Shown one piece after another: positions 1 to 7,656 of a stretch of DNA of 20,263 bases (positions within the stretch are counted from its first letter, which is position 1; every line of letters begins with the position of its first letter). This DNA is from a virus: IMG/VR virus record IMGVR_UViG_3300035670_001484, positions 1 through 20,263 of that record. One strand, written 5' to 3'. A program made the position numbers and the translations under genes. Below the pieces are notes generated by a model that was not told where the DNA came from, searched no databases, and saw only the letters and a list, made by a program, of their open reading frames with translations.

Positions 1-1
1 T

Positions 2-352
2 GATGATCTGATGATCCAATATAAAGTCGATGAAGATTTGAATAACTATATGGAAATCTATAATTGGATAAAAGCTCTTGGATTTCCAGACAATTATAGA
101 CAATACAAAACATTAGCAGATCAACCAAAGACTTCGGGTGAAGGATTGGTATCTGACATTTCATTAATTATGTTTTCTAATGCTAGAATTCCTACTTACG
201 AGGTGCTGTTTCGTGATGCGTTTCCAGTGTCAACATCTTCTCTTATTTTTGACACAACAAGGTCTGATGTAGAATTTCTTGAAGCATCAGCAACGTTTCG
301 TTATACTTCTTTCTCAATTAAATCTGTAAATGATCCAACGATTAGCAATTAA
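2..352 (+). CDS. T4 gp19/gp54-like tail tube or baseplate protein, C-terminal part
   Basis: The reading frame is open to the left edge of the window, so the codons seen are only the C-terminal part. The ATG at 11 has no ribosome site that would support it as the true start. The visible protein has a pattern I associate with the T4 gp19 tail-tube superfamily: an N-proximal VDEDLNNYMEIYNWI stretch, then a beta-rich section (FRDAFPVSTSSLIFDTTRSD) ending in ATFRYTSFSI. In myoviruses such proteins form the tube or its baseplate initiator, and the virion-gene position directly before uvsY fits a T4-like layout. Which paralogue it is (gp19, gp48 or gp54) cannot be told from this fragment. It ends in TAA four bases before the uvsY promoter. 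Confidence 0.55.
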   Translation, partial: DDLMIQYKVDEDLNNYMEIYNWIKALGFPDNYRQYKTLADQPKTSGEGLVSDISLIMFSNARIPTYEVLFRDAFPVSTSSLIFDTTRSDVEFLEASATFRYTSFSIKSVNDPTISN

Positions 353-355
353 TAG

Positions 356-384
356 TTGACATATCAATAACTTAGTATTATAAT
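356..384 (+). promoter_or_regulatory. Consensus sigma-70-type early promoter for uvsY
   Basis: TTGACA at 356-361 and TATAAT at 379-384 are separated by exactly 17 bases, a perfect match to the bacterial sigma-70 consensus. Transcription should begin near 391, which would leave the ATG at 393 almost leaderless and favours the uvsY start at 408. Confidence 0.85.
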
Positions 385-407
385 ATTCTTTTATGTTGGA
401 GATTGAT

Positions 408-836
408 ATGAAAATTGAACAGATTGAACAATCTTGGTCAGAAGATTGTATTATTGGTATCGACATTTCAAAAGAAGCTATTAAGATACCTCAATTACAT
501 TCTAAGTATTATAACATATATTCAAAAGAAAAGATATTACTTCATAAGTATAGAACAGATTATAAGAAATTGAAGTTAGAAAAATATGAATTTTTGATTA
601 ATCCAACTGAAGAAAAAGTTAAACTTGGATGGAAAATACCAGCACAAGGTAAAATATTAAAAAGTGAAGTTTCAACTTATCTTGAAGCTGATTCTGATTT
701 GATTAATATGGAGCTTAAAATAGGTATTCAAGAAGAAAAAGTTGCTTATTTAAAGTCTATTATCGATTCAATAAATACAAGAAATTTCATTCTTCGAAAC
801 ATTCTTGAAGATCGAAAATTTATGAATGGAGGATAA
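408..836 (+). CDS. uvsY: UvsY recombination mediator
   Basis: UvsY loads the UvsX recombinase onto gp32-covered single-stranded DNA during phage recombination-dependent replication. The 142-residue protein is mostly helical and charged. It follows the T4 UvsY layout: a segment IDISKEAIKIPQLHSKYYNI matching T4 IDSTKLQYEAANNVMLYSKW, and a C-terminus SINTRNFILRNILEDRKF matching T4 AIKSRGFAIKHIQDMRAF. These matches are by eye, from memory of the T4 protein. The start at ATG 408 is preferred to 393 because GGAG (398-401) sits six bases upstream of it. It is transcribed from the strong promoter at 356 and followed by uvsW, the same partner gene as in T4. Confidence 0.88.
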   Translation: MKIEQIEQSWSEDCIIGIDISKEAIKIPQLHSKYYNIYSKEKILLHKYRTDYKKLKLEKYEFLINPTEEKVKLGWKIPAQGKILKSEVSTYLEADSDLINMELKIGIQEEKVAYLKSIIDSINTRNFILRNILEDRKFMNGG

Positions 837-854
837 TCAAAAGAAAGTGAGATA

Positions 855-2294
855 ATGGATACAATTTATGTAAGACAATACAACCAATCGCATATACATG
901 TTACTGGCTCGGATAATGGTTTGGAAAACGAACTATCCGAGTTTTTTAAGTTTAGAGTCAATGGTTATCAATACATGCCAGCGTATAGACGTGGTGTTTG
1001 GGATGGATTTGTTAGATTATTTGATCAAAGAACTAAACTAATCTATGCGGGATTATTCAATAACATACTAGAATTTTGCAAAAAACGTAATTATAATTGC
1101 GATCATGATATTGCAATTCATAAAAACGATTTTTCTATAGATCAAGCCAATAACTTTATTAAAACATTAAATTTACCATTTGAACCAAGAGACTACCAGC
1201 TTAATACATTTATTAATTGCGTAAATAATAATAGAGCTTTAGTTGTAAGTCCAACAGGTTCTGGTAAAAGTTTGATGATTTATCTATTGACTAGATATTA
1301 TAACAAGAAAACTTTAATCATTACGCCAACAACGGGTCTAGTTCATCAAATGGCGAGTGATTTTGTCTCATATGGATATGATCAAGAAATTCATAAAATA
1401 TATTCTGGTAAAGATAAAGAAACTGATTGTTTAGTTAGTTGTACAACCTGGCAATCTATTTTTAGAATGCCAAGAGATTGGTATGATCAATTTGATTGCG
1501 TGATTTGTGATGAAGCACATCTAGCAAAAGCATCATCTATTACTAAAATTATGACGAATATGGTTAATTGTCAATATAGATTCGGTTTTACTGGATCACT
1601 TGATGGTAGTCAAGTATCAGCTCTGGTTCTTACTGGTCTATTTGGTCCAATTAAACACGTAACAACTACAGCTGAGTTAATCGAACAAAAACATTTATCA
1701 GATTTTAAAATCAAATGCTTGATGTTACATTATCCAGAAGAAATTAGAAATGTTATCAAATCGTATGATTATTCTCAAGAATTAGATTATATAGTTACCA
1801 ATCAAGCAAGAAATAATTTCATTAGCAAGTTAGTAACAAATATTTCTGGAAACACATTAATTTTGTTTCAATTCGTTGAAAAACATGGTAAAATACTATA
1901 TGACTTAATCAAATCTTCCACTGATAGACCAGTATACTTCATCCATGGCGGAATTGATGGTGAAGAAAGAAACAATGTTCGTTCTGTTATTGAATCACAA
2001 GATGACGCTATAATTGTCGCCAGTGTACAGGTTTTTTCTACTGGCATAAATATTAAGAACTTACATAATATTGTATTTGCTTCGCCATCGAAATCTAGAG
2101 TGAGAACGTTACAATCTATTGGTCGTGTTTTAAGAAAAAGTGATTCAAAAACAAATGCTATTCTATACGATATTGTTGACAACTTTTCAATAAAGAAAAA
2201 GTATAATTATACATTAATTCATTTTTTTGAAAGATTGAAAATCTATCAGCAAGAGCAATTCTCTTATAAAGTTCATAACGTGGAGTTGAAGTAA
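855..2294 (+). CDS. uvsW: UvsW superfamily 2 DNA/RNA helicase
   Basis: UvsW unwinds R-loops, D-loops and branched DNA. In T4 it shifts replication from origin-dependent to recombination-dependent initiation. The 479-residue protein is close to T4's 503. The N-terminal DNA-binding region (about 1-110) carries the family pattern FKFRVNGYQYMPAYRRGVWD. Walker A is SPTGSGKS (132-139), the DEAH box is at 219-222, motif III lies near FTGS, and motif VI is QSIGRVLR (420-427). A helical tail rich in K, Y and N follows, as in T4. The gene starts at ATG 855 after a purine-rich AAGAAAGTGAG. It ends in TAATG, overlapping the next gene by one base. An unusual terminator-like hairpin lies in codons about 18-29 (listed separately). 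Confidence 0.95.
   Translation: MDTIYVRQYNQSHIHVTGSDNGLENELSEFFKFRVNGYQYMPAYRRGVWDGFVRLFDQRTKLIYAGLFNNILEFCKKRNYNCDHDIAIHKNDFSIDQANNFIKTLNLPFEPRDYQLNTFINCVNNNRALVVSPTGSGKSLMIYLLTRYYNKKTLIITPTTGLVHQMASDFVSYGYDQEIHKIYSGKDKETDCLVSCTTWQSIFRMPRDWYDQFDCVICDEAHLAKASSITKIMTNMVNCQYRFGFTGSLDGSQVSALVLTGLFGPIKHVTTTAELIEQKHLSDFKIKCLMLHYPEEIRNVIKSYDYSQELDYIVTNQARNNFISKLVTNISGNTLILFQFVEKHGKILYDLIKSSTDRPVYFIHGGIDGEERNNVRSVIESQDDAIIVASVQVFSTGINIKNLHNIVFASPSKSRVRTLQSIGRVLRKSDSKTNAILYDIVDNFSIKKKYNYTLIHFFERLKIYQQEQFSYKVHNVELK
908..947 (+). terminator. Terminator-like hairpin inside the 5' end of uvsW
   Basis: CTCGGATA (908-915) and TATCCGAG (934-941) form a perfect 8-bp stem, extendable by G-U pairs, followed at once by six T residues (942-947). 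This is the shape of an intrinsic terminator, but it lies within the coding sequence of uvsW. The 18-base loop is long and an 8-bp stem alone is expected several times in a 20-kb AT-rich window, so the T-run is the main support. Confidence 0.4.
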
Positions 2295-2695
2295 TGGATA
2301 ATATATACTATTTCAAGTTAGTCAATGGTCAAGAATTTATTGCTAATGTTTTATTTGAAGATCAAATAATTGTTGAATTAGAACAACCACTATGTATCGA
2401 AGAAGTTCCAAATGAAGAAGGCAAATCTACTGTACTATTAACTCCATATACTCCTTTCAGTAAAAAGTCAACTTATGAATTCAGTAAAAACCATATACTT
2501 GTCAAGTATCAAGTCAATGAAGTAATTGAAAGTTATTACAAACTATCAAAACAATTTACTGACAAACATGAAAAGTATCTATTAGATGAAATCACACAAG
2601 TTAATCAAAGAATGGTTGAACTATTAATTGATAGTCTAGATGAAGAAGAATTTAATCAATCTATCTTTAAAGTAGAATCTAAACTAATTCATTAA
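2294..2695 (+). CDS. Small Sm-like beta-barrel protein, conserved near uvsW in T4-like phages
   Basis: This 133-residue protein is translationally coupled to uvsW (TAATG). Its first half reads as short beta strands: YYFKLVNGQEFIANVLFED, then IIVELEQPLCIEEVP, then a proline-containing turn TPYTPFSKK and a strand HILVKYQVN. This alternation is typical of Sm/Hfq or SH3-like small barrels. I recall similar uncharacterised proteins next to uvsW and gene 55 in marine T4-like phages. The second half is helical and acidic (DEEEFNQ). An RNA-binding or adaptor role is a guess from fold alone, and no catalytic motif is visible. Confidence 0.6.
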   Translation: MDNIYYFKLVNGQEFIANVLFEDQIIVELEQPLCIEEVPNEEGKSTVLLTPYTPFSKKSTYEFSKNHILVKYQVNEVIESYYKLSKQFTDKHEKYLLDEITQVNQRMVELLIDSLDEEEFNQSIFKVESKLIH

Positions 2696-2749
2696 ACCGA
2701 TAACTCTATTATACATCAATGAAAAATGTTGTCAACGGAAAAATGCATC

Positions 2750-3277
2750 ATGAAAAAAAATTACGTAAACAATCCAGATCTTTTGAAAGAAATGAAAATA
2801 TACGTTGAAGGTTACTCTATTGCAAAAAATAAAGGAGAAGAACCACCAAAAGTATCTAATTACATTGGCGAATGTATTCTATTGATTGCTAATAGATTGG
2901 CTAATAAACCAAATTTTTCTGGTTATTCTTTCAAAGAAGAAATGATTAGTGATGGTATTGAAAATTGTTTAATGTATCTACATAACTTTAATCCAGAAAA
3001 ATCTAATAATCCATTCGCTTATTTTACTCAGATCATTAAATTTGCTTTTATTAGAAGAATACAAAAAGAAAAGAAACAACATTATGTAAAAATTAAGAAT
3101 TTTGAGAATCTCCAATTAACTGATATGATCATAAATAATGAGCTTAAGACTGTTGATCTTAACGATATAAGTAATTCTTTTGTAAAAGATTACGAAAATC
3201 AGTTGACAGTCAAGAAGAAGCCTGGTACAGTAGCAAACTCTGTTAATAGGTTTTTTGTAGAGGTAAAAAATGACTAA
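2750..3277 (+). CDS. 55: gp55 late-transcription sigma factor
   Basis: gp55 is the small sigma-like protein that directs host RNA polymerase to late promoters (TATAAATA) with the sliding clamp as activator. With the start at ATG 2750 the protein has 175 residues (T4: 185). It carries clear family signatures: NYVNNPDLL at the N-terminus, FSGYSFKEEMISDGIENC and LHNFNPEKSNNPFAYFTQ (the region-2 -10-binding core), then FIRRIQKEKKQ. The C-terminal clamp-binding tail ends in VNRFFVEVKND, where T4 has SLDFLYEAND. An upstream in-frame ATG at 2726 would add eight residues. Neither start has a good ribosome site, so the choice rests on T4-like length. It overlaps the next small gene by 8 bases. Late motifs occur elsewhere in the window, at 13632 and 19852. 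Confidence 0.92.
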   Translation: MKKNYVNNPDLLKEMKIYVEGYSIAKNKGEEPPKVSNYIGECILLIANRLANKPNFSGYSFKEEMISDGIENCLMYLHNFNPEKSNNPFAYFTQIIKFAFIRRIQKEKKQHYVKIKNFENLQLTDMIINNELKTVDLNDISNSFVKDYENQLTVKKKPGTVANSVNRFFVEVKND

Positions 3278-3452
3278 TGAACAAAAAAGAAATCAACTTC
3301 CAGCTATTATAGTAGAATATATTGATAAAGTAAATGATAATAAAAGTCCGCATCATCAGCGTGATATCTATTGCCTAATGCTTGAACGCATTAGAGACGC
3401 GTGTGATGAAAATATCAAACGATTCAAGAATAAAAATTCTAATCGTCGCTGA
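3270..3452 (+). CDS. Small hypothetical protein between gp55 and gp47
   Basis: A 60-residue protein starts at ATG 3270 within the end of gene 55, after a GAGG ribosome site at 3259-3262. It is highly polar, with a helical core (LPAIIVEYIDKVND, then YCLMLERIRDACDENIKRF) and a basic tail KNKNSNRR. I recognise no family. Its tight packing between gp55 and gp47, with overlap at the start and eight bases before the next start, supports it being a real gene. Confidence 0.6.
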   Translation: MTNEQKRNQLPAIIVEYIDKVNDNKSPHHQRDIYCLMLERIRDACDENIKRFKNKNSNRR

Positions 3453-3460
3453 GGTGACAC

Positions 3461-4522
3461 TTGACAAAAATAGCTATTATATGTGACACACATTTTGGTG
3501 TTCGAGGAGATTCAAACATCTTTCTCGAACACCAAAAAAAATTCTTTGAAAACGCCTTTTTTCCGACAATTAATTCTAAAAAAATCAAAACAATACTACA
3601 TCTTGGTGATCTAGTAGATCGTCGCAAATTTATCAACTTCAATACACTTTCAATAATGAAAGAATCATTTCTTGATAAGATCGATTCATCACAAAAAATG
3701 ATTATTATTGCTGGAAACCACGATGTATTCTATAAATCAAGTAATAAAGTTAATGCACTGGATAATCTACTAAAAGAATACAATTTTGATGTTTATATCG
3801 ATCCAATCGAAATTGAAATTAATTCTATCAAACTTGCTTTGATACCATGGATTAATCAGGAAAATACTGAAAAAACATTTGACTTGATTAACTCCACAAG
3901 TGCAGAATTATGTTTTGGCCATCTTGAAATCACTGGTTTTGAGATGTATAAAGGATCTATATGTGATCATGGTCTAAGCAAAACAACGTTTAATAAATTT
4001 GATCAAGTGTTTTCTGGTCATTTTCATCATAAGTCATCAAATGATAATATACATTATCTTGGCGCTCCTTATGAAATGACTTGGTCAGATCATGGATTTG
4101 ATAGAGGATTTCATGTCTTTGATTTGAAATCTAGAGAACTTGAATTTATCAAAAATCCATACTCGTTGTTTAATAGAATTACGTACAACGATGAAAACAA
4201 AAGTTTTGATGATATAATTTCTGCTTTAGATGAAACAATTATCAAAGATTCGTTTGTGAAAGTTGATGTAATTAATAAAACAAATCCATATACTTTTGAT
4301 ATGGTAATCGATAAAATTGAATCTTATAATCCATACGATTTAAAAATTAATGATCATATTGAACTTGAATACGAAATTGAAGAAAAAACTGAAGTTGAAG
4401 ATACTAAATCGTTAATTGTTAAAAATATAGATAAACTGGAAATTAATGTTGACAAATCAAAGCTTAAAGTACTAATATCTGATCTATATAATCAAGCACT
4501 TGATACTGAAATCAATAATTAG
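3461..4522 (+). CDS. 47: gp47 recombination endonuclease subunit (Mre11/SbcD-like)
   Basis: gp47 is the metallophosphoesterase subunit that pairs with gp46 to resect DNA ends for recombination-dependent replication and host DNA breakdown. The 353-residue protein shows all phosphoesterase motifs: CDTHFG (D9, H11), LGDLVDRR (D50), GNHD (85-88), GHLE (H154) and GHFHH (H187, H189). The T4 counterparts NLGDWHLG and GNHDLHY align in the same places. The start is a TTG at 3461: motif I begins at once after it, no in-frame ATG is available upstream, and GAGGTG (3451-3456) lies a short distance before. It is followed by gp46, its obligate partner. A 14-bp inverted repeat lies within codons 11-26. Confidence 0.95.
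   Translation: MTKIAIICDTHFGVRGDSNIFLEHQKKFFENAFFPTINSKKIKTILHLGDLVDRRKFINFNTLSIMKESFLDKIDSSQKMIIIAGNHDVFYKSSNKVNALDNLLKEYNFDVYIDPIEIEINSIKLALIPWINQENTEKTFDLINSTSAELCFGHLEITGFEMYKGSICDHGLSKTTFNKFDQVFSGHFHHKSSNDNIHYLGAPYEMTWSDHGFDRGFHVFDLKSRELEFIKNPYSLFNRITYNDENKSFDDIISALDETIIKDSFVKVDVINKTNPYTFDMVIDKIESYNPYDLKINDHIELEYEIEEKTEVEDTKSLIVKNIDKLEINVDKSKLKVLISDLYNQALDTEINN
3493..3537 (+). repeat. 14-bp perfect inverted repeat in the 5' end of gene 47
   Basis: TTTTGGTGTTCGAG (3493-3506) is the exact reverse complement of CTCGAACACCAAAA (3524-3537), with a 17-base spacer. It would form a stable RNA hairpin starting about 30 bases after the gp47 start codon. A run of A, not T, follows on the + strand, so it is not an intrinsic terminator. 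Confidence 0.75.
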
Positions 4523-4531
4523 GATATATTG

Positions 4532-6241
4532 ATGATCATTTTGAAAAAAATTAGATACAAGAATTTTTTGTCTACTGGAAATATATTTACTGAAATTGAT
4601 CTAAATAGTCATAAAACTGTGTTACTTTATGGTAAAAATGGAGAAGGTAAATCAACAGTAACTGATACTATATGTTTTGCTTTGTTCGGAAAACCATTTA
4701 GAAATATCAATAAATCGCAAATCATTAATTCAATCACTAATAAAAATCTATTGACAGAAATTGAATTTTCAGTAAATACAGATGAATATCTTGTCAGACG
4801 AGGTATTAAACCTGCCATTTTTGAAATACACAAAAATGGTAAGTTTTTAAATCAGTCAGCAGAATCAAAGGATTTTCAAGAGATACTTGAAAAAACAATA
4901 CTCAAGATCAATTATAAATCTTTTTGTCAAAGAGTAATACTTGGTTCTGCTAATTTTACGCCATTCATGCAATTACCAGCATCAGCCAGAAGAAATTTCA
5001 TTGAAGATCTACTTGATATTCAAATCTTTACAACAATGAATACTATTCTTAAAGATAAAATTGCCAAGAATAAAGCTGAATTGTCAGAAACTGAAAAAAA
5101 TCTTGAGATATGTCAGAAACTAATTGAAGTTAATAACAAACATAAAGAACAACTAAAACTTCAAAATGAAGAAACTATCAATAATAACAATATTCAAATT
5201 ATTGAATACAATAGTATTAACTCAAAACTTGAAAATGAAAATTCAAAACATTCAAGCAAACTCACTAAATTACAAGAACAATATAAGTTAATCAATAATA
5301 CTACAGAAAAGTTGACTAAAATTAATTCGACAATCAATAAACTAAAAGATCATAATGAACAATATTCATCAGAAATTGTTTTTTATGAAAAATCTACTAA
5401 GTGCTCAACGTGCGAACAAACTATTGATAGTTCATTTAAAGAACTAAAAATTGATGAACTTAATAAAAGCATTGATGACAATCAAAGCAAACTTGATAAG
5501 TTGAATACTGTTCTGTTAGAAACTAAAGCTAAATTAGAAAAATTTGAATTATTAAATCAAAAAATAAATGAACTTAATCGAGTTATTCAATTGAATAATA
5601 ATTCGATTATCGTGAATAATCGAAGCATAAAATCTTTATTAGACCAGAATAGCAAACTATCCAGTATACCAGAAGTTGTTGATGATCAATCATATTATGA
5701 TCAAATAACTGAACTTATTGAAAAAAAGAAAGTTTTACTTGAAGAAAGAGAACTTAATAACGTTGCTTTGATGATGTTGAAGGATGATGGTATCAAAACA
5801 CAAATCATTAAGCAATATATTCCAGTAATAAATAAGTGTATCAATCAATATCTAGATCGGATGGAATTTTTCTGTAAATTCGAGATTGATGAGAATTTCA
5901 ATGAAAAGATAAAATCGCGTCATCGCGATGAATTCTCATATAGTTCATTTTCGGAAGGAGAAAAGACTAGAATTGATTTGGCATTATTGTTCACGTGGAG
6001 AGAAATAGCCAAACTTAGAAATTCTTCTTCAATAAATCTATTAATTCTAGATGAAGTGATGGATGGATCATTGGATTCATCTGGTACTGATGAATTTCTT
6101 AATATTATATCACAATTTACTAAAGAAAACAATGTGTTTATTATTAGTCATAAAACAGATCAGATTATGGACAAATTTGATAAAACTATTAGATTTGAAA
6201 AAATCAAGAATTTTAGCAGGATAGCCGAGGAGGTTAGATGA
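4532..6241 (+). CDS. 46: gp46 recombination endonuclease subunit (Rad50/SbcC-like ATPase)
   Basis: gp46 is the SMC-like ATPase of the gp46/47 complex. The 569-residue protein (T4: 560) has Walker A GKNGEGKST (34-42). A long coiled coil rich in K, E, N and L is broken by a zinc hook CSTC (C291, C294). It is followed by the ABC signature FSEGEKTR (S474), Walker B LLILDE (D507, E508) and the switch histidine in ISHKTD. The chosen start is ATG 4532 after AGGA (4521-4524); a TTG directly before it is also in frame. The gene starts 9 bases after gp47 and its stop overlaps the next gene in an ATGA, so 47, 46 and the nuclease gene are co-transcribed. Confidence 0.95.
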   Translation: MIILKKIRYKNFLSTGNIFTEIDLNSHKTVLLYGKNGEGKSTVTDTICFALFGKPFRNINKSQIINSITNKNLLTEIEFSVNTDEYLVRRGIKPAIFEIHKNGKFLNQSAESKDFQEILEKTILKINYKSFCQRVILGSANFTPFMQLPASARRNFIEDLLDIQIFTTMNTILKDKIAKNKAELSETEKNLEICQKLIEVNNKHKEQLKLQNEETINNNNIQIIEYNSINSKLENENSKHSSKLTKLQEQYKLINNTTEKLTKINSTINKLKDHNEQYSSEIVFYEKSTKCSTCEQTIDSSFKELKIDELNKSIDDNQSKLDKLNTVLLETKAKLEKFELLNQKINELNRVIQLNNNSIIVNNRSIKSLLDQNSKLSSIPEVVDDQSYYDQITELIEKKKVLLEERELNNVALMMLKDDGIKTQIIKQYIPVINKCINQYLDRMEFFCKFEIDENFNEKIKSRHRDEFSYSSFSEGEKTRIDLALLFTWREIAKLRNSSSINLLILDEVMDGSLDSSGTDEFLNIISQFTKENNVFIISHKTDQIMDKFDKTIRFEKIKNFSRIAEEVR

Positions 6242-6663
6242 AATATATTATTAGTGCACTTTTATTGGTTTTATCAGTATCACATTCAATTGCTAAACCA
6301 AGAGAATTTACTATTACTAGAGTAATTGATGGCGACACTGTCGAGTTCAAAGCACCATTCTTGATTGAAGAACTTGGTCAATTTCTTAAATTGAGAGTAT
6401 TAGGAGTTGATACACCGGAAAAAGGCAAAAATGCCAAATGCGATAAAGAAGAACAGATGAGTCTTCGCGCAAAACTATTTGTAGAACAACAAATTTCCAA
6501 CGGAAAAAAGATTCTAGTTGATATTAAGAAATGGGATAAGTATGGTGGAAGAGTTCTTGGTGATATTCTAATTGATGGAAAAACACTAAGTTCAATGTTA
6601 ATTGAACAAAAATACGCAGTCTCGTACAATGGAAAAGGACAGAAAAATGACTGGTGCAAATAA
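6238..6663 (+). CDS. Secreted staphylococcal-nuclease-like (thermonuclease) enzyme
   Basis: This 141-residue protein begins with a signal peptide (MKYIISALLLVLSVSHSIA, cleavage likely after A19) followed by a compact SNase domain. Family motifs are VIDGDTVEF (D31, D33), LRVLGVDTPEKG (R53, D58, E61) and KYGGRVLGDILIDGK (R105). R53, E61 and R105 correspond to the staphylococcal nuclease catalytic residues R35, E43 and R87, and D31 and D58 to its calcium ligands D21 and D40. It should therefore be a calcium-dependent DNA/RNA nuclease acting in the periplasm. A strong AGGAGG lies upstream and the start overlaps the gp46 stop (ATGA). The last 17 bases overlap the next gene, also secreted. A role in degrading incoming DNA of rival phages, or in nucleotide scavenging, is inference. 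Confidence 0.85.
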   Translation: MKYIISALLLVLSVSHSIAKPREFTITRVIDGDTVEFKAPFLIEELGQFLKLRVLGVDTPEKGKNAKCDKEEQMSLRAKLFVEQQISNGKKILVDIKKWDKYGGRVLGDILIDGKTLSSMLIEQKYAVSYNGKGQKNDWCK

Positions 6664-7129
6664 ATTCTATATGGTAATTGCTATCCTACTAGCACTAATT
6701 ATTGCTACCCCAGCAAATGCATATTGTGAATGGCCATGTTTTGATTCACCAGAAAAATCAAAAGTTTCAAAAACATACAAAAAGAAAACTAAAACTGTAT
6801 CAGTCAGAAAACAAATCGATTCCATTCCTATTATTGGAGATATTAGTAGACTATTTCAAGCAGGAATCGCATCATTTTATTGGCAACCACAAGCTGTTGC
6901 GTGTGGCGGAAGATTCAATCCTAATGCGATGACTGCAGCGCACAAAACGCTTAAATGTGGATCTAAAGTTAAAGTCACAAATAAAAGAAATGGCAAATCT
7001 GTTGTTGTAACTATCAATGATCGTGGACCATACATCAAAGGCAGAATTATTGATCTATCTAAAGCAGCAGCACAACAAATTGGAATGGTATCTTCTGGTC
7101 TAGCTCCAGTTACAGTTGAGGTTCAATAA
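6647..7129 (+). CDS. Secreted RlpA-like double-psi beta-barrel protein
   Basis: From ATG 6647 (preceded by AAAGGAC) this is a 160-residue protein. It has a signal peptide (hydrophobic IAILLALIIATPANA, cleavage likely after A25), a basic linker (KKKTKT) and a C-terminal RlpA-like domain from about residue 71. Hallmarks are GIASFYW, NPNAMTAAHKTL (H99), CGSKVKVTN, VTINDRGPY (D125) and GRIIDLSKAAAQQIG (D136). H99 and D125 match the residues important for the glycan-cleaving RlpA of Pseudomonas. No lipobox cysteine directly follows the cleavage site, unlike the cellular lipoproteins, so it would be soluble in the periplasm. A longer in-frame start exists at 6602 but would hide the signal peptide. 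It probably remodels septal peptidoglycan or assists lysis. The SPOR domain of bacterial RlpA is absent. Confidence 0.82.
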   Translation: MTGANKFYMVIAILLALIIATPANAYCEWPCFDSPEKSKVSKTYKKKTKTVSVRKQIDSIPIIGDISRLFQAGIASFYWQPQAVACGGRFNPNAMTAAHKTLKCGSKVKVTNKRNGKSVVVTINDRGPYIKGRIIDLSKAAAQQIGMVSSGLAPVTVEVQ

Positions 7130-7653
7130 TGAATGATCTAAGCAAACCACTCGTTCATTATAATGATCCAATTCTAATTGAAAAAACTGAAAGGTTTGAT
7201 TTTGATAATCCAGTAATTGATCCAAACGAATTGGCTCATACTTTAGCTCAGTCAATGATCAAACTCAATTGTTTTAGTTTGTCAGCACAACAAATTGGAT
7301 TACCATACAGAGCATTCATTATTAGTGGAACACCAATGATGTGCTGCTTTAATCCAGTAATAGTTGACAAAACTTCTGATACAGAATATCTTGAAGAAGT
7401 ATGCTGTTCATATCCATCATTTGTTTTGAAGAAAAAACGACCAAAAGCTATTAAAGTAAGGTATACTCAACCCAATAAAGAAGTAGTTACTCGTAAATTG
7501 ATTGGTCTAAGTGCTAGACTATTTCAGCATGAGATGGATCATCTGGATGGTATACTTTTTCACCATGAACATTCAAGACTTGCGATTGAATTAGCTATTC
7601 GTAGAGCAAAAGAAGTTGGGTTTAATTATAAACAATCTGATTTTAAAGGATAA
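7129..7653 (+). CDS. def: Peptide deformylase
   Basis: Peptide deformylase removes the N-formyl group from new proteins. Phage versions are common in marine T4-like phages. The 174-residue protein has motif 3 QHEMDHLDG (H134, E135, H138: two metal-binding histidines and the catalytic glutamate). Motif 2 is EVCCS in place of EGCLS, keeping the metal cysteine C92. A diverged motif 1, SLSAQQIG (50-57), replaces GxGLAAxQ and keeps only A53 and Q55. The metal site is complete, so activity is likely, but the changed motifs 1 and 2 could alter substrate range or inhibitor response. It is translationally coupled to the RlpA gene (TAATG) and lies 3 bases before the MazG-like gene. Confidence 0.9.
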   Translation: MNDLSKPLVHYNDPILIEKTERFDFDNPVIDPNELAHTLAQSMIKLNCFSLSAQQIGLPYRAFIISGTPMMCCFNPVIVDKTSDTEYLEEVCCSYPSFVLKKKRPKAIKVRYTQPNKEVVTRKLIGLSARLFQHEMDHLDGILFHHEHSRLAIELAIRRAKEVGFNYKQSDFKG

Positions 7654-7656
7654 TAT

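Noticed and set aside
428-449. 8-bp hairpin near the start of uvsY
   Set aside because: Stems of 8 bp with short loops are expected many times by chance in a 20-kb AT-rich sequence, and there is no T-run or G-C richness here. The 8-bp stem at 2351-2369 was set aside for the same reason.
3203-3230. TTGACA with a TACAGT box 17 bases downstream, inside gene 55
   Set aside because: The -10 match is poor and it lies within a conserved coding segment; better promoters in the window have near-perfect -10 boxes.
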